Below, piece after piece: positions 44,873 to 53,888 of a stretch of DNA of 64,000 nt (positions within the stretch are counted from its first letter, which is position 1; each line of letters opens with the position of its first letter). The notes beneath the pieces were generated by a model. That model did not search any database, was not told the origin of the DNA, and saw nothing but the letters and a program-made list of their open reading frames with translations. This DNA is from an uncultured Lachnospiraceae bacterium (GTDB lineage: Bacteria; Bacillota; Clostridia; Lachnospirales; Lachnospiraceae). The stretch spans positions 124,001 through 188,000 of the forward strand of contig CAKRYR010000001.1 in assembly GCA_934432595.1 (NCBI GenBank), read 5' to 3'. The translations under genes were made by a program, and so were the position numbers.

Positions 44873-46162
44873 ATGAATAATTCTAATAATATTTTTTCAA
44901 TAGATAAAACTACACTAAAAAAACATTTTACAAATTCATTTAATAATGTAACACATAACTTTCTTTCACTTGTAAAATGGATTGCAATATCCACTATTGT
45001 AGGTATTATTGTAAGTGGTTTTGCAACACTATTTGCATACACTATTAATTTAGCAACTACTACAAGAGAAAACAATCCTTGGTTACTATTCTGCCTACCA
45101 ATAGGTGGCATTCTAATTGTAGCTATATATACACTTTGTGGAATGAAAAAAGATAGAGGCACTAATCTTGTTCTATCATCAATATGTCATGATGATAATG
45201 TTCCATTACGTATGGCTCCACTAATATTTATAGGGACAGCTATAACTCATCTTTTTGGTGGTTCTGCTGGACGTGAAGGTGCAGCTCTTCAAATTGGTGG
45301 TAGTATAGGAAATGCACTTGCTTCTATTATTAAAATAGATGAGTACGATAAAAAAGTAATTATAATGTGTGGCATGTCTGCCGCTTTTGCAGCTGTATTT
45401 GGCACACCTATGGCTGCTGCAATATTTTCTATAGAAGTTATTAGTATTGGTGTAATGTACTATGCTGCACTTGTACCGTGCATATTTTCAGCTATTATTG
45501 CATCTAATTTTGCATCTAATATGGGAATAAATCCTGAACGATTTAAGATATCTACTATAATTGATTTAAATGTTATTAATATAGCAAAAGTTATTATCAT
45601 AGCTTTAGCTTGTGCCCTAGTAAGTGTTATTTTTTGCAAATTATTACACACTATGCCAAAAATATATTCAAAATTATTTAAAAACCATTATATACGAATT
45701 ATTATGGCAAGTATCTTTATAATACTTATTAATCTAATACTTCATACAAATGATTATCAAGGTGCTGGTATAGATGTTATAGATAGAGCAATGAATGGTA
45801 AAGCCGTGCCTTATGCTTTTTTAATTAAAATTCTTCTTACCGTTCTAACTGTTGGGGCTGGTTTTAAAGGTGGAGAAATCATTCCTTCATTTTTTATAGG
45901 TGCAACTCTTGGATGTACTTTAGGAAATATACTTGGAATATCACCTTCATTATGCGCAGCACTTGGAATGATAGGCATATTCTGTGGCGTAACTAACTGT
46001 CCTATCACATCTGCATTAATAAGTTTTGAATTATTTGGATACCATGCTATATCCTTTTTCTTAATTATAATATCAATTAGCTATATGATGTCTGGTTATT
46101 CTAGTTTGTATAAAGACCAAAAAATATTATATGGAAAAACCAAGGCCAAATATTTAAACTAG
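44873..46162 (+). CDS. ClC-family anion transporter, probably fluoride/proton type
   Basis: A 429-residue ClC protein with about ten membrane segments. The pore motifs are GGSAGREGAALQIGGSIGN (the GREG loop), FKGGEIIPSFFIGA and GVTNCPITSALISFELF. THLFGGSAGREG, in place of GSGIPxxxGREGP, resembles the bacterial CLC-F fluoride exporters; I take this from memory of the family. GGAGG 5 bases ahead of the ATG at 44873 decides the start; an ATG at 44861 contains that site. It is divergent from the DUF815 gene. Confidence 0.85.
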   Translation: MNNSNNIFSIDKTTLKKHFTNSFNNVTHNFLSLVKWIAISTIVGIIVSGFATLFAYTINLATTTRENNPWLLFCLPIGGILIVAIYTLCGMKKDRGTNLVLSSICHDDNVPLRMAPLIFIGTAITHLFGGSAGREGAALQIGGSIGNALASIIKIDEYDKKVIIMCGMSAAFAAVFGTPMAAAIFSIEVISIGVMYYAALVPCIFSAIIASNFASNMGINPERFKISTIIDLNVINIAKVIIIALACALVSVIFCKLLHTMPKIYSKLFKNHYIRIIMASIFIILINLILHTNDYQGAGIDVIDRAMNGKAVPYAFLIKILLTVLTVGAGFKGGEIIPSFFIGATLGCTLGNILGISPSLCAALGMIGIFCGVTNCPITSALISFELFGYHAISFFLIIISISYMMSGYSSLYKDQKILYGKTKAKYLN

Positions 46163-46186
46163 GTCTTGGTTATATGTTTTTTTAGC
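46137..46186 (+). terminator. Terminator of the ClC gene
   Basis: AACCAAGGCC pairs with GGTCTTGGTT (one mismatch) across the stop codon, followed by ATATG and seven T. Confidence 0.75.
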
Positions 46187-46207
46187 AATTCATCCGTTTG
46201 CTAAGCA

Positions 46208-46576
46208 TTAGATATATTTCTTTACATGCTCCTTTATAGCTTGAAAACTTTCAGCACTTATTACATGTTCAATTTTACAAGCATCTTTAACTGCTATATC
46301 ATGTGAAACTCCAAGCTTTTCTAACATTTTAGAAATAACAACATGTCTTTCATACACCATATTAGCAATGTTATATCCTTCTTCGGTTAATTCAATATAT
46401 CCCTTTTCTTCTACTGATATTAGACCTTTTTGTTTTAAATTCTTCATAGCGACACTTACACTTGGCTTTGTTATTCCTAATTCATGAACTATATCTATAG
46501 ATTTAACTACACCATTTTTATTTTTTAATATTAATATTGTCTCTAAATAATTTTCTGCTGACTCCTGATAACTCAT
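46208..46576 (-). CDS. DtxR-family metal-dependent repressor
   Basis: A 122-residue repressor of the DtxR/MntR family. An N-terminal winged helix-turn-helix (VVKSIDIVHELGITKPSVSV, AMKNLKQKGLI) is followed by the dimerisation and metal domain with ERHVVISKMLEKLGV and CKIEHVIS. The SH3-like third domain is absent, as in MntR-type members. GGAG 5 bases before the ATG at 46576 decides the start. It is divergent from the feo operon, with three palindromes between, so an iron role is likely though a manganese role cannot be excluded. Confidence 0.9.
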   Translation of the reverse strand: MSYQESAENYLETILILKNKNGVVKSIDIVHELGITKPSVSVAMKNLKQKGLISVEEKGYIELTEEGYNIANMVYERHVVISKMLEKLGVSHDIAVKDACKIEHVISAESFQAIKEHVKKYI

Positions 46577-46665
46577 ATTTTCTCCATTCATATACTTTTA
46601 TTTTTTCTCTTATTATCTGTTTTCTATTTTATACTAAATAATTATAAAAATCCATATAATAATCA

Positions 46666-46694
46666 TTGACAAATTAATTATTTTGTATTAATCT
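46666..46694 (+). promoter_or_regulatory. Promoter of the feo operon
   Basis: TTGACA, 17 bases, TAATCT. The first operator palindrome begins 12 bases after the -10 box, where a bound repressor would block the polymerase. Confidence 0.65.
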
Positions 46695-46705
46695 ATAAAT
46701 ATAGA

Positions 46706-46788
46706 GTTAGTTGAAACTAACTATTTTTAATCCTACGTGGTTAGTTGGAACTAACTTTTTTTGCAACTTTTAGTTAGTTGAAACTAAC
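46706..46788 (+). promoter_or_regulatory. Three 16-bp operator palindromes
   Basis: GTTAGTTGAAACTAAC at 46706-46721 and 46773-46788, and GTTAGTTGGAACTAAC at 46740-46755. The spacing is 34 and 33 bases, about three helical turns. The palindrome type fits DtxR-family binding sites, and it stands between such a regulator gene and the iron uptake genes. Their cooperation is inferred from the even spacing. Confidence 0.85.
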
Positions 46789-46812
46789 CTTAATTCAAAA
46801 GGAGATGATTTT

Positions 46813-47046
46813 ATGCCATTATCAATAGCACCACAAGGTAAAAAAATATATATACAAAAAATAGGTGGTTCACAAGATACAAAACGTCATCTTGGCTCTC
46901 TAGGTTTTATTCCTGGAAGTGAATTAACAATTATATCCTCTAATTCTGGCAATATAATTGTTAATATACATGACACACGTATCGCCCTTAATCAATCTTT
47001 GGCAAATAAAATTATAATTTCACAATGTAAAAATGGAGGTAACTAA
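46813..47046 (+). CDS. feoA: FeoA-type small protein 1
   Basis: A 77-residue FeoA/SH3-like protein of the ferrous iron uptake system (LSIAPQGKKIYIQKIGGSQD, then RHLGSLGFIPGSELTII). FeoA proteins help FeoB on the cytosolic side. AAAGGAG lies 8 bases before the ATG. It is the first gene after the operator array. Confidence 0.92.
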   Translation: MPLSIAPQGKKIYIQKIGGSQDTKRHLGSLGFIPGSELTIISSNSGNIIVNIHDTRIALNQSLANKIIISQCKNGGN

Positions 47047-47048
47047 TA

Positions 47049-47279
47049 ATGAACACATTATCGGACATTGAATGCGGTTCAACCGTAAAAGTTGTTAAAT
47101 TGCATGGTGAAGGTGCAATAAAAAGAAGAATTATGGACATGGGTATTACAAAAGGCACTAGCATCTATGTGCGTAAACTTGCACCTTTAGGTGACCCAAT
47201 CGAAATAACTGTTCGAGGATATGAATTATCGCTTCGTAAATCAGATGCAAAAATGATTGAAGTAATTAATATCTTATAA
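47049..47279 (+). CDS. feoA: FeoA-type small protein 2
   Basis: A second FeoA-like protein of 76 residues (GSTVKVVKLHGEGAIKRRIM, then DMGITKGTSIYVRKLAPLGD). It has the classic FeoA core with LGDP-like PLGDPIEIT. GGAGG sits across the end of the first feoA gene. Pairs of feoA genes before feoB are common in clostridia. Confidence 0.93.
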   Translation: MNTLSDIECGSTVKVVKLHGEGAIKRRIMDMGITKGTSIYVRKLAPLGDPIEITVRGYELSLRKSDAKMIEVINIL

Positions 47280-47316
47280 TTTATCAAAATACAATACTTA
47301 GAAAAGAGGTATCGAA

Positions 47317-49467
47317 ATGTCAATTAAAGTGGCCTTAGCAGGCAATCCAAACTGTGGAAAAACCACATTGTTTAACTGTTTAACTGGTTCAAATCAATTT
47401 GTTGGTAATTGGCCAGGCGTTACAGTAGAAAAAAAAGAAGGTAAACTAAGGAATAATAAAGAAATTACTATCACTGATTTACCTGGTATTTATTCTCTTT
47501 CCCCATATACACTAGAAGAGGTTGTTGCAAGAAATTACCTTATTGAAGAACGTCCTGATATTATTCTAAACATTATTGATGGAACTAATCTAGAGCGAAG
47601 TCTTTATTTAACAACTCAACTTTTAGAACTTGGTATTCCAACTATACTAGCAATCAACATGCTAGATTTACTTGAAAAAAGAAATACAAAAATAAATGTC
47701 ACTAAATTGTCAGATGAATTAGGTTGTAACATTATTGAAATTTCAGCTCTTAAGAATAAGGGCATAGAAAATATAATTAATGCTATTTCAAATATAGATA
47801 CAAATAATTCTTTTATACCTATACACTCTTTTGATAATCCAATCGAAGAATCCCTTCGTCAAATCGAAGATTGTATATTAGACGTACCAAACGAAATAAA
47901 ACGTTTCTATGCTATTAAATTATTTGAAAGAGATGAAAAACTATCTCCTATAATTAAATGTTCTAGTAATATTGAAGGGTTAATTACCAAAATAGAATCT
48001 AAATACGAGGATGATAGTGAAAGTATTATAACAAATGAACGATACAATTTTATTTCACAAGTAGTAAATAAATGTCAAAAAAAGAATAAAGCACATGAGA
48101 AATTATCAGTTTCAGATAAAATAGATAAAATTGTAACAAATAAATGGTTAGGTTTGCCTATATTTGCAATAATTATGTTTTTGGTATATTTCATTTCAGT
48201 AACAACTGTTGGAGCAATCGTTACTGATTTTACTAACGATACATTATTTGGGGAATGGGTACTTCCTGCTGCCAATAAATTTTTAACTACCATTGGTTGT
48301 GCAGATTGGCTAATTGGTTTGATAGTTAATGGTATAATTGGAGGCGTGGGTGCTGTTCTCGGATTTGTTCCACAAATGCTAATATTATTTCTATTTTTAG
48401 CTTTTTTAGAAGCTTGTGGTTATATGGCAAGAGTCGCATTTATTATGGATAGGGTATTCAGTAAATTTGGTTTATCTGGTAAATCTTTTATTCCTATCCT
48501 TATAGGAACAGGTTGTGGTGTTCCAGGAATTATGGCATCTAGAACCATTGAAAATGACCGTGATAGAAAAATGACAATTATGACAACAACCTTTATTCCA
48601 TGTGGAGCAAAACTTCCAATAATTGCACTTATTGCAGGTTCTCTATTTAATAAATCCCCTTGGGTTGCACCAAGTGCTTATTTTATTGGAATATTAGCAA
48701 TATTATGTTCAGGAATAATACTAAAAAAGACAAAACCTTTTGCAGGTAATCCTGCCCCTTTTGTAATGGAACTACCTGAATATCATATGCCAACAGCACT
48801 AAATGTATTGCGCAGTATGTGGGAAAGAAGCTGGTCCTTTATCAAAAAAGCTGGTACAATTATCCTACTATCAACCATAGTTGTATGGTTTTTATCTTCC
48901 TTTAGTTTAAAAGGTGGATTTCATATGATAAATGATACCCTAGAACAAGATACTACCATTCTCGCTAATATTGGTAACCTAATCTCATGGATTTTTATTC
49001 CCCTAGGATTTGGTGATTGGCGTAGTACAGTTGCTACTATAACAGGACTTATAGCAAAAGAAAATGTTGTTGGAACATTTGGCATATTATACGGATTTTC
49101 AGAAGTTTCAGAAGACGGACAAGAAATATGGAATGTACTCTCAAATGCATATACTCCTGCCGCTGCATACTCTTTACTAGTATTTAACTTATTATGTGCC
49201 CCATGTTTCGCTGCAATTGGTGCCATTAAAAGAGAGATGAATAACAAAAAGTGGTTTTGGGCTGCTATAGGTTATCAGACACTATTGGCTTATATCGTAA
49301 GTTTTTGTATTTATCAAATATGGATATTGGTTACAACTGGAAATTTTATGTTCTTTACATTAATTTCATTTATACTTATAATTATAGTGTTATACTTATT
49401 GTTTAAGCCAAACAAAAGTAAACACATTACACATACCATTAAACAAAAGAAGCATATACATGCTTAA
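47317..49467 (+). CDS. feoB: Ferrous iron transporter FeoB
   Basis: Ferrous iron importer of 716 residues. The N-terminal G domain has G1 GNPNCGKT (residues 9-16), G3 DLPG (54-57) and a G4 NMLD, followed by a helical GDI domain and a membrane domain with two Gate regions (VPQMLILFLFLAFLEACGYM, and GTGCGVPGIMASRTIEND). A cluster of histidines lies at the C-terminus. GAGG lies 7 bases before the ATG. It works with the two FeoA proteins and the Cys-rich protein encoded next. Confidence 0.97.
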   Translation: MSIKVALAGNPNCGKTTLFNCLTGSNQFVGNWPGVTVEKKEGKLRNNKEITITDLPGIYSLSPYTLEEVVARNYLIEERPDIILNIIDGTNLERSLYLTTQLLELGIPTILAINMLDLLEKRNTKINVTKLSDELGCNIIEISALKNKGIENIINAISNIDTNNSFIPIHSFDNPIEESLRQIEDCILDVPNEIKRFYAIKLFERDEKLSPIIKCSSNIEGLITKIESKYEDDSESIITNERYNFISQVVNKCQKKNKAHEKLSVSDKIDKIVTNKWLGLPIFAIIMFLVYFISVTTVGAIVTDFTNDTLFGEWVLPAANKFLTTIGCADWLIGLIVNGIIGGVGAVLGFVPQMLILFLFLAFLEACGYMARVAFIMDRVFSKFGLSGKSFIPILIGTGCGVPGIMASRTIENDRDRKMTIMTTTFIPCGAKLPIIALIAGSLFNKSPWVAPSAYFIGILAILCSGIILKKTKPFAGNPAPFVMELPEYHMPTALNVLRSMWERSWSFIKKAGTIILLSTIVVWFLSSFSLKGGFHMINDTLEQDTTILANIGNLISWIFIPLGFGDWRSTVATITGLIAKENVVGTFGILYGFSEVSEDGQEIWNVLSNAYTPAAAYSLLVFNLLCAPCFAAIGAIKREMNNKKWFWAAIGYQTLLAYIVSFCIYQIWILVTTGNFMFFTLISFILIIIVLYLLFKPNKSKHITHTIKQKKHIHA

Positions 49468-49496
49468 ACTACATCTAATGAAAGGAGACATACGCC

Positions 49497-49673
49497 ATGA
49501 ATATTTCTACCTTTTTGACATTACTAGTTTTAATAATAATAGTTTTAGGAATAATAAAATATTTAATAAAATCTTTCAAATCAGGTTCCCCTTGTACAGG
49601 ATGTAGTAATTGTTCTAATTGTAAAGCATGTTTGAAAAATACAAAAGATAATGTTAAAAAAGAAGGATTATAA
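49497..49673 (+). CDS. FeoB-associated Cys-rich membrane protein
   Basis: A 58-residue protein: one membrane segment (residues about 5-22), a basic stretch, then a cysteine cluster CTGCSNCSNCKAC at residues 33-45. This is the FeoB-associated Cys-rich membrane protein family of clostridia, thought to aid iron transfer. AAAGGAG lies 9 bases before the ATG. It is the last gene of the feo operon; the terminator overlaps its stop codon. Confidence 0.88.
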   Translation: MNISTFLTLLVLIIIVLGIIKYLIKSFKSGSPCTGCSNCSNCKACLKNTKDNVKKEGL

Positions 49674-49686
49674 AATCCTTCTTTTT
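49656..49686 (+). terminator. Terminator of the feo operon
   Basis: AAAAGAAGGAT pairs with ATCCTTCTTTT around a TATAAA loop, and ends in a T-run. It overlaps the last codons of the Cys-rich gene and can serve both strands. Confidence 0.85.
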
Positions 49687-49724
49687 AAACATTATCTAAT
49701 ATACTTACCTATTGCTATATTCCT

Positions 49725-50330
49725 CTAAAACCACAATGCCTCTACTAGTATTTTTACCCCTAATAAAATTAAAATCCCTCCACCTAATAACTCAGCTTTA
49801 GATTTATATTTATCACCAAAAATATTTCCTATCTTAATACCAATAGCTGACATAATAAATGTAATAACACCTATAAATGTTATTGCAACCCACACATTCA
49901 CATCAAGGAATGCAAATGTAACGCCTACAGCTAATGCATCTATACTAGTTGCAATCGCCATAATAAACATAGTTTTTACTGCATACGGATTTTTTCCCCT
50001 CTTATTGCTTTCTATATTACACTGACCATTTTTACATTCCTCAGAATTACATTCTGGTTTTTCCAAAGCTTCTTTTACCATATTTATTCCAATAAATACT
50101 AACAGTACAAATGCAATCCAATGATCTATTTTAGTAATATATCCAGCAAAAGATGTACCCAAATAAAAACCAATTACTGGCATTAAAGCTTGGAATCCAC
50201 CAAACCATAAGCCAGCAATAAACATATATCTAATCTCTAACTTTTTCGTTGCTAAGCCCTTGCAAATGGAAACTGCAAAAGCATCCATAGCAAGACCTAC
50301 TGCTAATAAAATTAATTCTATTAGACCCAT
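49725..50330 (-). CDS. mntP: Manganese efflux pump MntP
   Basis: A 201-residue six-span protein of the MntP/YebN family. The two Asp-containing repeats are LAMDAFAVSICKG and ATSIDALAVGVTFA, typical of MntP. A short cytosolic loop between spans 3 and 4 is Cys-rich (PECNSEECKNGQCN), which is unusual and could sense metal. The ATG follows AGAGG. It converges on the feo operon. Confidence 0.94.
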   Translation of the reverse strand: MGLIELILLAVGLAMDAFAVSICKGLATKKLEIRYMFIAGLWFGGFQALMPVIGFYLGTSFAGYITKIDHWIAFVLLVFIGINMVKEALEKPECNSEECKNGQCNIESNKRGKNPYAVKTMFIMAIATSIDALAVGVTFAFLDVNVWVAITFIGVITFIMSAIGIKIGNIFGDKYKSKAELLGGGILILLGVKILVEALWF

Positions 50331-50348
50331 TCTTATCCTCTTATATTC

Positions 50349-50828
50349 CTATTCTGTTGGAGCTTCCACTACAAATGTTCCTGGAATAGCTCTCTCTTCT
50401 GGAAAACCACCATATCTATATGTATATGAATACTCATATTCGATTACATCTCCCACTTTTACATTTGGAAAATCATAATAATACATCATATAATGTGGTA
50501 TACCACTACGGATATCTTCACAATCTAACTTTAAGGAATCAGTAATCTTTTCTCCACCATTTACACTATAAACTAACGTATGTGGTACATTATGGCCTTT
50601 ACAATATGTTATATATTCCATTTTTTCAAATACATGGTGACATGTAAATGTTTCGTCATCATTTTGGCCTTGTATATCTGTATCGTTACTTTCTTCATTA
50701 TTGTCACTTATCATACTATCCTCTGCAACTTCTACTTGTTTCTCATTTGCAGAGACAGTAACCTTAGCTGCTACTCCAATAGAACTTATTGCTACGATAA
50801 CCATTACCAACTTAATTAATTTCTTCAT
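50349..50828 (-). CDS. Secreted protein, unknown
   Basis: A 159-residue exported protein with a signal peptide (MKKLIKLVMVIVAISSIGVA), an acidic linker (EESNDTDIQGQNDDE) and a C-terminal domain of about 95 residues that contains four cysteines or near it (TCHHVFEK, YCKGHN, DCEDIR) and a Tyr-rich strand region (YEYSYTYRYGG). I do not know the family. GGGG lies 9 bases before the ATG at 50828. It ends 19 bases ahead of mntP and is probably transcribed with it. Confidence 0.75.
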   Translation of the reverse strand: MKKLIKLVMVIVAISSIGVAAKVTVSANEKQVEVAEDSMISDNNEESNDTDIQGQNDDETFTCHHVFEKMEYITYCKGHNVPHTLVYSVNGGEKITDSLKLDCEDIRSGIPHYMMYYYDFPNVKVGDVIEYEYSYTYRYGGFPEERAIPGTFVVEAPTE

Positions 50829-50987
50829 ACTATTTATCCCCTTCTCTTCATCAATATTTTTACCGTAGAGTAGTATAACTACATAATCTAACAAAGTCAA
50901 TAATAAAAAATATTTTTGTCACTTTGTATATTTCACACATTTTTTTTCTATTTTTTTGTTAAAATTCACAAAAACTTCACCATTTAA

Positions 50988-51014
50988 TTAGCACTCACCT
51001 CTTGACAGTGCTAA
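50988..51014. promoter_or_regulatory. CIRCE element (HrcA operator)
   Basis: TTAGCACTC, 9 bases, CAGTGCTAA: a CIRCE inverted repeat with one changed base (first base of the right arm, C for G). It overlaps the -35 box of the hsp20 promoter. Confidence 0.88.
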
Positions 51015-51030
51015 TAATCAGTGCTATATT
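51002..51030 (+). promoter_or_regulatory. Sigma-A promoter of hsp20
   Basis: TTGACA, 17 bases, TATATT. The leader is about 105 bases. The rest of the gap 50829-51141 is AT-rich and holds only this control region. Confidence 0.85.
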
Positions 51031-51141
51031 ATATATATAACATATAGGGCATATATAATATGGTGTGTTCTTTATATGCTAGTAAAATATTTTAAATATG
51101 TAGTTTTAAGAGTACATCTTAATTGAAAGGAGTAATGACGT

Positions 51142-51591
51142 ATGATGATGCCAAGTGTTTTAACAAATGAATTATTTAATGATTGGATGGATTTCCCATG
51201 GGAAAATGAGTTCTTTACTTCAAAGAATCCACTATATGGTAAACATGAGAAAAATATTATGAAGACTGATATTAGAGAAGTAGGTGATACTTACGAACTT
51301 GATATTGATTTACCAGGATATAAGAAAGATCAAATCAATGCTCAATTAAAGGATGGTTATCTTACAATATCAGCTAGTAAAAAACTAGATAAAGATAAAA
51401 AAGATCATAAAGGAAACTATATAAAACGTGAACGCTATAGTGGAAGTATGAGTAGAAGCTTTTATGTTGGAGATGGAATTCAACAAGAAGGTATTAAAGC
51501 TAAATTTGAAGATGGAATTCTAAAATTATCAATTCCAAAAACAGAACCTCAGAAAGTTGAAGCAAATAATTATATAGCAATTGAAGGATAA
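51142..51591 (+). CDS. Small heat-shock protein, Hsp20 family
   Basis: A 149-residue ATP-independent chaperone. The alpha-crystallin domain runs from about residue 45 to 140 (DIREVGDTYELDIDLPGYKK, then GYLTISASK), with RSFYVGDGI and the C-terminal FEDGILKLSIPK. The IXI-type tail is not clear. AAAGGAG lies 9 bases before the ATG. The CIRCE site shows HrcA control with other heat-shock genes. Confidence 0.95.
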   Translation: MMMPSVLTNELFNDWMDFPWENEFFTSKNPLYGKHEKNIMKTDIREVGDTYELDIDLPGYKKDQINAQLKDGYLTISASKKLDKDKKDHKGNYIKRERYSGSMSRSFYVGDGIQQEGIKAKFEDGILKLSIPKTEPQKVEANNYIAIEG

Positions 51592-51674
51592 TATTATTTT
51601 AAACAGTATTTGTCTTTACAACATAATTACATTTAAATAATATTACATTACTTTAAATCTCCTTAATAACACAA

Positions 51675-51727
51675 AAAAGAGATTGCCGCATATGAAATAA
51701 AACATATTACGGCAATCTCTTTTTATT
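51675..51727. terminator. Terminator after hsp20
   Basis: AAAAGAGATTGCCG pairs with CGGCAATCTCTTTT around a 21-base loop, with A-run and T-run on either side, so it can serve both strands. Confidence 0.85.
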
Positions 51728-51751
51728 ACACATAAACTTTATGAGAATGCA

Positions 51752-51797
51752 CATCCCCAAGCAATAAATGCTTGGGGATGGATGAACTGTTACTATT
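51752..51797. repeat. 12-bp stem-loop with REP-like flank
   Basis: CATCCCCAAGCA pairs perfectly with TGCTTGGGGATG around ATAAA. Right beside it (51783-51797, minus strand) lies AGTAACAGTTCATCC, 13 of 15 bases like the hairpin arm at 54528-54542. It lies after the end of the cytidylate-kinase-like gene. Confidence 0.6.
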
Positions 51798-51815
51798 CCA
51801 CTCCAGTTCTGATGC

Positions 51816-52430
51816 TTAATTAGATATATCTTCTAAGTTAAGATAATTTAATATAAGTTGTACTGCTCCTGTTATCCCAACCTTTCCAGAATTAATACAT
51901 AAGTCATAACTACTTACTTCTGACCATTTCTTACTAGTATAAAAATTATAATACGAAGCTCTTTGTTTATCTCTACGTTGTATAAGTTTTAAAGCTTCTG
52001 CCGCATTAATCTCATATTTTTCTGAAACTCTTTTTACTCTATAATCCAAATTGGCAGTTATGTATATTTTCACTAATTCTTTTCTATCTTCTAGAACATA
52101 ATCAGCACATCTTCCAATAAAAATACTAGACTTATCTTCATCTGCTATAGAACGAATCAACTGAAATTGTGCTCCATACAATTTTGCATTAATAGGCTGA
52201 TAATCTACATGATTTCCAAAATAACCTGTAGTTGCTAATGAATACAAAAGACTCTGTTGTCCACGCTCATCATATTGAGAAGCGACCGTTTCACACATTC
52301 CACTTTTTTTAGCAGCTTCAAATAATATTTCTTTATCATAACACTTTATACCGAGTTCCTCACCTAAAGACTTTCCTATTTCAGAACCACCGCTACCAAA
52401 TTGTCTTCCTATCGTAATAAGTCGTTTCAT
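51816..52430 (-). CDS. Cytidylate-kinase-like P-loop protein
   Basis: A 204-residue protein of the cytidylate-kinase-like family common in clostridia. The P-loop region is GRQFGSGGSEIGKSL (residues 8-22), then FIGRCADYVL and RVKRVSEKYE, and a lid RRDKQRASYY. It lacks the full CMP-binding set of true Cmk, so the substrate is unknown. GGAGGAG ahead of the ATG at 52430 decides the start; the frame is open further upstream. Confidence 0.88.
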   Translation of the reverse strand: MKRLITIGRQFGSGGSEIGKSLGEELGIKCYDKEILFEAAKKSGMCETVASQYDERGQQSLLYSLATTGYFGNHVDYQPINAKLYGAQFQLIRSIADEDKSSIFIGRCADYVLEDRKELVKIYITANLDYRVKRVSEKYEINAAEALKLIQRRDKQRASYYNFYTSKKWSEVSSYDLCINSGKVGITGAVQLILNYLNLEDISN

Positions 52431-52514
52431 AGAACTCCTCCATTCTACTAAATTTAACAAAACCTATACTTCTTGTTCATTACCTATTTTCTTCTTTCAT
52501 AATATCTCGTCATA

Positions 52515-53699
52515 TTATAGTGCTAATTTATATATATTAATAACGTCTTCCTTATTCAAATTAACAAATCCATATACATATCCATCTCGTCCATCACCAT
52601 AGCACGCAACTTCTGCCATTTTTTCAATATCTTCTTCCTTTGCACCTAATTCTACAAATGATGTTGGCATACCAATTTCATGTAAGAATTGCTTAAATCT
52701 TTCTATTCCTTCTCTTGCCGTAATCTCTGGATTTTCCTCATTCATTTTACATCCCCATACATTAACTGCAACTCTTGCAAATCTTACCACATCATGTTTT
52801 ACATTATATGATAAGCATGCAGGCATTATAACCGCCAATCCTGCACCATGTGCACAGTCATATTGTGTAGATATTTCATGTTCTATAGTATGACTAGACC
52901 AATCTTGTGTTCTTCCCACACCACATGAATTATTATGAGCCATCATGCCAGCCCACATTATATTAGCTCTAGAATCATAATCATTATTATCTTTTACAGC
53001 CTTTGGTCCTTCTTTTATCATAGTTAATAATAACCCTTCTATTAATCTATCCGTTACTTCAACCTCAGTAGTATTTGTCATATATCTCTCATATAAATGA
53101 GCCATAATATCTGTTATACCACATGCCGTCTGATATGCTGGAAGTGTCTGGGTAAGAGCAGGATTTAAGATTGAAAATTTAGGTCTTAATGCATCTCCAT
53201 GAGCTGCCCTCTTATACATTCCTTCTTCTTTAGTTATAACTGTATCCGGTGAACCTTCACTTCCTGCTGCTGCAATAGTTAATACAGTTCCTATTGGTAA
53301 TGCTTCCTCTACCATCATATTTTTACTTTCTGAATAATAATCCCAGAAGTCTCCATCGTATACTGCACCTGCCGCAATACCTTTTGCAGAGTCAATTGTA
53401 CTTCCTCCACCTACTGCTAATATAAAGTCTATTCCTTCTTTTTTGCATGTATCTATTCCTTCATATACAAGTCCACTTCTTGGATTAGGTTTTACTCCAC
53501 CTAATTCTACGTATTCTATATTTTCTTTTTTCAATGATGCTTTAACTCTATCTAATAGTCCTGAGCGAACAACTGAGCCTCCTCCATAATGTATAAGTAC
53601 TTTACTTCCGCCAAATTTTTTCACATACTCTCCTACTAAATTTTCTTCATCTTTACCAAATACAAAATATGTTGGGCTATAAAATTTAAAATTATCCAT
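52515..53699 (-). CDS. Iron-containing alcohol dehydrogenase
   Basis: A 394-residue NAD(P)H-dependent alcohol or aldehyde reductase of group III, near the butanol dehydrogenase/YugJ type. The coenzyme site is VGGGSTIDSAKGIAAG, and metal ligands are in DIMAHLYERY, SSHTIEHEIS and YDCAHGAGLAV. The exact alcohol is not deducible. GGAGG lies 5 bases before the ATG at 53699. It is a single gene with a long structured upstream gap. Confidence 0.92.
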   Translation of the reverse strand: MDNFKFYSPTYFVFGKDEENLVGEYVKKFGGSKVLIHYGGGSVVRSGLLDRVKASLKKENIEYVELGGVKPNPRSGLVYEGIDTCKKEGIDFILAVGGGSTIDSAKGIAAGAVYDGDFWDYYSESKNMMVEEALPIGTVLTIAAAGSEGSPDTVITKEEGMYKRAAHGDALRPKFSILNPALTQTLPAYQTACGITDIMAHLYERYMTNTTEVEVTDRLIEGLLLTMIKEGPKAVKDNNDYDSRANIMWAGMMAHNNSCGVGRTQDWSSHTIEHEISTQYDCAHGAGLAVIMPACLSYNVKHDVVRFARVAVNVWGCKMNEENPEITAREGIERFKQFLHEIGMPTSFVELGAKEEDIEKMAEVACYGDGRDGYVYGFVNLNKEDVINIYKLAL

Positions 53700-53888
53700 A
53701 ATTTCCTCCATTTCAACGATTTTTCCTTATCCTAGGGACGATTTAAATATTTATATTAAGGTAGGTAGTAGTTGACGATATAAAAATTATATATGTCCCC
53801 TAGCAAGTTCTCTAATATAAATATTAAAATCTGTCTACTACAATAATATAATTGGGAAATCGTTTTATACTTTTTCTAAAAATTATAA

